Assembly (NCBI RefSeq): GCF_001427285.1
Contig: NZ_LMFV01000023.1
Location: 317,714-381,713, forward strand
Reading direction: 5' to 3'
Length of the DNA: 64,000 nucleotides
Source of the DNA: Mesorhizobium sp. Root552
Lineage (GTDB): Bacteria; Pseudomonadota; Alphaproteobacteria; Rhizobiales; Rhizobiaceae
The position numbers were made by a program, and so were the translations under genes. This document shows, one piece after another, positions 60,098 through 64,000 of the stretch. The notes below the pieces were generated by a model. That model had not been told where the DNA came from and searched no databases. It saw nothing but the letters and a program-made list of their open reading frames with translations. The number at the start of each line of letters is the position of its first letter. Within the stretch, counting starts at the first letter, position 1.

Positions 60098-61039
60098 GTG
60101 AACACCTCCCCCCGACCGGACGACAACGCGACGCCTGTCGCGGCCATCCTCTATATGGTCGTCACCTATATCCTGTTCACTTTCCTGGATTCGTCCAGCA
60201 AGTATCTGGTGCTTGCCGGCATCGCGCCGCTCTTCATCGCCTGGGTGCGCTTTGCCGGGCATGTCGTTCTGGTGCTGGTGCTGTTTCGCGGGTGGCAAAG
60301 CGTCAGCCGCTTTCGTCCCGCAAGCCTGCCGGCGCACGTTTTGCGCGGCCTTTTCCTGGCCGGCTCGACTGTCTTCAACATCCTTGCCCTGCGCTACCTG
60401 CAACTGGCCGAAACGACGTCGATCTATTTCTTCGGGCCGATGGTGATCACCGCGCTTGCCGGGCCGATGCTTGGCGAATGGGCCGGCTGGCGGCGCTGGC
60501 TGGCCATCTTTGCCGGCTTCATTGGCGTTCTGGTCATTACCCGTCCCGGTGTCGGCGTCTTTGGCATCGGCCACCTCTTTGCCTTGTGCTCGATGCTGTC
60601 CAATTGTTTCTACGTCATCATGACCCGGCGCCTGTCGGCTACCGAAACGCCGGAAAGCCTCGTGCTTTTCGCTGCGTTGGCGCCGGCCGCGCTGCTGTTG
60701 CCGACGCTGCCGTTTTCGGTGACCTTGCCAACGGACGCCTGGCATTGGTTCATTCTGTTGATGCTGGGCTTTTTTGGCGGGGTCAGCCACTGGTGCCTGA
60801 TCCAGGCTTACAGGCAGGCAACCGCCACCTCGCTTGCGCCTTATCCCTATCTGCAAATGATCTGGATGATCGCGTTCGGCTGGTTCATCTTCGACCAGTT
60901 CCCGGACAATTGGACGCTGGCAGGCGCAGGCATCATCGTCGCCAGCGGGCTCTACATCATCCATCGCGAGCACAGGCTGCGCGTTCGCAATCAGGCCGGG
61001 CCTGGCGCCGAAACCGAGGTGGTGGCAAAAAAGCTTTGA
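60098..61039 (+). CDS. DMT-superfamily (EamA) transporter
   Basis: 313-aa inner-membrane protein with two EamA repeats, about ten hydrophobic helices (first VAAILYMVVTYILFTFLD; repeat 2 from about residue 160). It probably exports a metabolite; the substrate is unknown. I take the GTG at 60098, which leaves a short cytoplasmic N-terminus before helix 1. The frame is open from ATG 60026, so a longer form is possible. Neither has a strong ribosome site. Confidence 0.78.
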   Translation: MNTSPRPDDNATPVAAILYMVVTYILFTFLDSSSKYLVLAGIAPLFIAWVRFAGHVVLVLVLFRGWQSVSRFRPASLPAHVLRGLFLAGSTVFNILALRYLQLAETTSIYFFGPMVITALAGPMLGEWAGWRRWLAIFAGFIGVLVITRPGVGVFGIGHLFALCSMLSNCFYVIMTRRLSATETPESLVLFAALAPAALLLPTLPFSVTLPTDAWHWFILLMLGFFGGVSHWCLIQAYRQATATSLAPYPYLQMIWMIAFGWFIFDQFPDNWTLAGAGIIVASGLYIIHREHRLRVRNQAGPGAETEVVAKKL

Positions 61040-61066
61040 TTCGCTGCAGAACGATGGCATAAGCCG

Positions 61067-61085
61067 CATTTAAACTGTTTAAATG
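61067..61085. promoter_or_regulatory. Palindrome before the second LacI-family gene
   Basis: CATTTAAA, CTG, TTTAAATG: perfect 8-bp arms around three bases. It covers the in-frame ATG at 61083, which argues that translation starts further on (61128) and that this is an autoregulatory operator. It lacks the central CG of typical LacI sites. Confidence 0.45.
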
Positions 61086-61127
61086 CCGGATGGCTTGGAT
61101 GGTCAGATCCACGCTCATCCTGATCTA

Positions 61128-62171
61128 ATGCGGTGGGGACCCGAGGCGCTGGCACAGAAAATCAAGCTTTCGACGATCGCGGACGCATTGGGCGTCTCGA
61201 CCGCAACCGTCTCGCTGGCGTTGCGCGACAGTCCGCTGGTGGCCGGGTCGACGCGCGACCGCATCAAGGAACATGCGCGCGAGATCGGCTATATCTACAA
61301 TCGCCGTGCGGCCAGCCTGCGCACCTCGCGCTCGGGCATTGTCGGTGTCGTCGTGCACGACATCATGAACCCGTTCTACGCCGAGATCCTGCGCTCCATC
61401 GAGCATGAACTGGACCGCTCGCGCCAGACCTTCATCCTGTCCAACCATTACGACCAGCTGGACAAGCAGCGCACCTTCATCGACACGCTTTTGCAGTTGG
61501 GCGCCGATGGCGTGATCATGTCGCCGGCCATCGATACGCCGGCGTCGGACATACTCATGGCCGAGGAAAACGGCCTGCCGGCGGTGCTGATCGCCCGCGA
61601 CGTCGATGGTGCCCATGTGCCTGTGTTCCGCGGTGACGACGCCTATGGAACGGCGCTCGCCACCAACCACCTCATCTCGCTCGGTCACAAGCGCATCGCC
61701 ATGATCGGCGGCACCGACCAGACCTCCACCGGCCGCGACCGTTACCAAGGCTATGTCCACGCGATGGAGGAAGCAGGCCTTGAGGTAAAGCCATCCTGGC
61801 GCATCGCCGGCCCTCGCACCAAGCAGGGCGGGTTCGAGGCGGCGAACCAGCTATTGGCGCTGAAGGACAAGCCCACGGCTGCCTGCTGCTGGAACGACCT
61901 CGTCGCCATCGGCCTGATGAACGGCATCGCGCGGGCCGGCCTCCTGCCGGGCCATGACATCTCTGTTACCGGCTATGACGATCTGGAAGAAGCGGCCATT
62001 GCCACGCCGGCTCTGACGACGGTGTGGAACGGCCAGCGCGAGGTCGGCCGCCGCGCCGCGAGTGCGCTTCTCGACAAGCTGAACGGCCAGCCGGTGCATC
62101 TGTCGCAGGATCTCATCAAGCCGGAATTGCATGTGCGCCAGTCGACCGGACGGCCTGTGGAACGTTCATGA
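61128..62171 (+). CDS. LacI-family transcriptional regulator
   Basis: 347-aa LacI/GalR protein. The helix-turn-helix is STIADALGVSTATVSLALRD at about residues 15-34, then the hinge and a sugar-binding-protein-like effector domain (GVVVHDIMNPFYAEILRSIE; SVTGYDDLEEAAIATPALTT). The start is uncertain: ATG 61128 or ATG 61083; the latter lies in a palindrome. Its stop overlaps the start of the D-2-hydroxyacid dehydrogenase gene (ATGA), so the enzyme's substrate pathway is its likely target. Confidence 0.85.
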   Translation: MRWGPEALAQKIKLSTIADALGVSTATVSLALRDSPLVAGSTRDRIKEHAREIGYIYNRRAASLRTSRSGIVGVVVHDIMNPFYAEILRSIEHELDRSRQTFILSNHYDQLDKQRTFIDTLLQLGADGVIMSPAIDTPASDILMAEENGLPAVLIARDVDGAHVPVFRGDDAYGTALATNHLISLGHKRIAMIGGTDQTSTGRDRYQGYVHAMEEAGLEVKPSWRIAGPRTKQGGFEAANQLLALKDKPTAACCWNDLVAIGLMNGIARAGLLPGHDISVTGYDDLEEAAIATPALTTVWNGQREVGRRAASALLDKLNGQPVHLSQDLIKPELHVRQSTGRPVERS

Positions 62172-63148
62172 CCGATCCCGCATCGCCTGCGCCCGTCACC
62201 ATACTGGTGCCGGGAACCCTGCACGACCACGCCATAAGCCGCATCGCCTCGGCCTTCAGGCTCCTTGAGATCGAAAGGCCTGACGCTTCGCTTGTCGATC
62301 CGTCCGACGTGGCGGCGGTGCGCGGCATCGCCACCTTCGGCGAGATCGACGCCGCGTTCATCGACGCGTTTCCGAAGCTGGAGATCATCGCCAAGATCGG
62401 CGTCGGCTACGACTCGGTCGATGTCGGCCATGCTGCGAAGTGCGGCGTGATGGTCACCAACACGCCGGATGTGCTGACCGAAGAAGTCGCCGATTCAACC
62501 GTCGGCATCCTCATTTCCGTGCTGCGCGAATTGCCAAAAGCCGAGGCCTGGCTGAGGGCTGGCAAGTGGGCTTCTCAAGGTCCGATACCGGTAAGCCCGC
62601 TGACGTTGCGAAAGCGCAGCATCGGCATTTTCGGCATGGGCCGCATCGGGCTGGCAATTGCAAAGCGGCTGGAAGGGTTCGGCCTGCCGATCGCCTACCA
62701 CAACCGCCGCCCGGTCGAGAGCGTTGGTTATGCCTATTATCCTACGTTGAAGGCGCTTGCCGAGGCGGTGGACACGCTGATCTGCATTGCGCCCGGCGGT
62801 CCCTCGACAGAAAAGGCGGTCAATGCTGAAATCTTCGCTGCGCTTGGACCGAACGGCGTTTTCGTGAACACCGGGCGCGGCAGCACGGTCGATGAGGATG
62901 CGCTGGCAAAAGCATTGGCCGATGGCACTATCGCTGCCGCCGGCATCGATGTCTTCGCTAATGAACCGCATGTGCCGCAGGCACTGCTCGACGCGCCCAA
63001 TGCCATGCTGTTGCCGCATGTGGCGTCAGGGTCAGCGCATACCCGCCAGGCCATGGCCGATCTGTGCGTGGATAATCTGGTGGCTTGGTTCTCGGCCGGA
63101 AGGCCGCTGACGCCCGTGCCGGAAACGGCGGGCGTCAGGAAACGCTAA
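62168..63148 (+). CDS. D-2-hydroxyacid dehydrogenase (hydroxypyruvate/glyoxylate reductase-like)
   Basis: 326-aa NAD(P)-dependent enzyme. Rossmann motif IGIFGMGRIGLAIAKRL is in the middle; the catalytic Arg is in NTGRGSTVDEDAL, the Glu in VFANEPHVPQAL and the His in LLPHVASGSAHTRQAM. Typical substrates are hydroxypyruvate and glyoxylate; the specific one is unknown. The ATG at 62168 overlaps the LacI-family gene by four bases. Confidence 0.87.
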   Translation: MTDPASPAPVTILVPGTLHDHAISRIASAFRLLEIERPDASLVDPSDVAAVRGIATFGEIDAAFIDAFPKLEIIAKIGVGYDSVDVGHAAKCGVMVTNTPDVLTEEVADSTVGILISVLRELPKAEAWLRAGKWASQGPIPVSPLTLRKRSIGIFGMGRIGLAIAKRLEGFGLPIAYHNRRPVESVGYAYYPTLKALAEAVDTLICIAPGGPSTEKAVNAEIFAALGPNGVFVNTGRGSTVDEDALAKALADGTIAAAGIDVFANEPHVPQALLDAPNAMLLPHVASGSAHTRQAMADLCVDNLVAWFSAGRPLTPVPETAGVRKR

Positions 63149-63152
63149 GCGC

Positions 63153-63926
63153 TCACTCCGCCGCGGCGCGAGTGCCCGTGCGGGCTGCTGCGTGAAGCCG
63201 GGCCGCATCGCCGAAGGCCTTGAACACCTGTTGCGACACGCTGTCGGACTTCACCCAATATTCCGGATGCCACTGAACGCCGACGGCGAAGGCGCGCGAG
63301 TCCTTGACTGACACCGCCTCGACCGTGCCGTCCTCGGCCACCGCCTCGACCTGCAATTTCGGGCCAAGCCGATCCACGGCCTGCCGATGCACGGAGTTGA
63401 CGGCGATTTCGCCTGCGCCGAACACACCGGCAAGGCAGCTTCCCGGCTTGATCGACACTTTCTGGCGGATGGCAAAGCGCTCGTCCTGCTTGTCGCTGAC
63501 CGGCGCGCGGTGATCGAGCGCGCCTTCGCGTTCCTGGATTTCGGTTGCAAGCGAACCGCCAAGGGCGACATTCATCTCCTGGATGCCGCGGCAGATCGCA
63601 AGCAGCGGTACGCCGCGCTCGATTGCCTTGCGGATCAGGGGCAGCGTTGTCGAGTCGCGCGCCTCGTCGTAAGGACCGTTGGCCTCGCCGGCATCACCGC
63701 CGTAGAGCGATGGGTGCACGTTCGATTTCGAGCCGGTCAGCATCACGCCATCGACTGACGACAGGAGTTCATCGAGGTCGAGCCTGTCGCCGAACGACGG
63801 CACAAGCACGGGCAGCACGCCGGCGCCGGAAATCGCCGCCTCGAGATATTGCTGCGGCACGGCATGCCAGGTGTAGTTCTCGAACTGCTTGACGTCAGTG
63901 GAGACGGCGACGAGCGGCTGAAGCAT
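63153..63926 (-). CDS. Class I amidotransferase-fold gamma-glutamyl hydrolase (peptidase C26)
   Basis: 257-aa member of the gamma-glutamyl-GABA hydrolase family (the amidotransferase-type PuuD). The nucleophile is in LLAICRGIQEMNVALGGSL and the catalytic His-Glu in VQWHPEYWVKSD. It would cleave gamma-glutamyl-amino acids in the cytoplasm and could act after the glutamine-synthetase-like ligase at 52.8 kb, though it is not linked to it. I use ATG 63926; the frame is open to 63965. It is convergent with the dehydrogenase gene. Confidence 0.85.
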   Translation of the reverse strand: MLQPLVAVSTDVKQFENYTWHAVPQQYLEAAISGAGVLPVLVPSFGDRLDLDELLSSVDGVMLTGSKSNVHPSLYGGDAGEANGPYDEARDSTTLPLIRKAIERGVPLLAICRGIQEMNVALGGSLATEIQEREGALDHRAPVSDKQDERFAIRQKVSIKPGSCLAGVFGAGEIAVNSVHRQAVDRLGPKLQVEAVAEDGTVEAVSVKDSRAFAVGVQWHPEYWVKSDSVSQQVFKAFGDAARLHAAARTGTRAAAE

Positions 63927-64000
63927 TTTTGGTTGATCCGTTGGCGATCTGCGATCTAGCTGCACTCAAGATAGGCAATATGAAGGCGTTTTGCCACGGC

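Noticed and set aside
63980..64000. An ATG near the right edge that could begin a rightward gene
   Set aside because: Only seven codons are inside the window and there is no clear ribosome site, so nothing can be claimed.

Overview
The window is one stretch of a high-GC alphaproteobacterial chromosome, almost certainly from the Phyllobacteriaceae (Mesorhizobium or a close relative). The evidence is the aglR-aglEFGAK operon order, a DUF680 exported peptide (a family seen mostly in Mesorhizobium), several rhizobial palindromic intergenic repeats, a GTTC-N7-GTTC type SOS box and strongly GC3-biased codons. Apart from one low-GC gene at the left edge it reads as catabolic and transport chromosome. 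I saw no tRNA, rRNA, CRISPR array, phage or intact transposase gene.

Layout. 0.2-0.9 kb: low-GC membrane ORFan. 1.0-9.4 kb: alpha-glucoside regulator aglR divergent from aglE-aglF-aglG-aglA-aglK, with two CAAAGCGCTTTG-type operators, two palindromic repeats inside the operon and a strong terminator. 9.5-15.7 kb: DUF680 peptide, aldehyde dehydrogenase, MBL hydrolase with PPi-type phosphofructokinase, L,D-transpeptidase, LysE exporter, small membrane protein. 15.9-19.9 kb: xylose operon xylB-xylA, a 70-aa protein and a HAD phosphatase. 19.9-28.7 kb: gamma-butyrobetaine/L-carnitine catabolism: a GlxA/CdhR regulator divergent from a beta-keto acid cleavage enzyme, HD protein, carnitine dehydrogenase, acyl-CoA dehydrogenase, ADP-forming acyl-CoA ligase, enoyl-CoA hydratase and esterase.

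28.7-49.4 kb: a large purine-salvage and ureide block. Minus strand: puuE-uraD fusion, allE, allA, a deaminase, then a peptide-type ABC importer and a phosphodiesterase-like enzyme. Plus strand: uraH, xdhA, xdhB, xdhC, then (past dps and a LysR gene) cytochrome-c urate hydroxylase, guanine deaminase, a previously uncalled 41-aa ORF and glycerate 2-kinase. Together they take guanine or xanthine to glyoxylate, urea and glycerate. Allantoate amidohydrolase and the glyoxylate carboligase branch are not in the window.

50.0-64.0 kb: a two-gene DNA-repair-like unit (radical SAM protein with a helix-hairpin-helix tail, then a DUF4130-UdgX fusion carrying the KRRIH loop) preceded by a perfect SOS box; a glutamine-synthetase-like ligase with a class III aminotransferase; a WD40 protein with a His-rich CobW metallochaperone; a 263-bp MITE-like element; a YhiN-type flavoprotein; MarR and DMT genes; a LacI regulator with a D-2-hydroxyacid dehydrogenase; and a class I amidotransferase hydrolase.

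The strongest lead for an under-described system is the SOS-box-controlled radical SAM/UdgX pair. Next are the repeat between aglF and aglG, which carries its own reading frame coupled to aglG by TGATG, and the HD-domain protein inside the carnitine operon. All assignments are from reading the sequence; no database search was possible.
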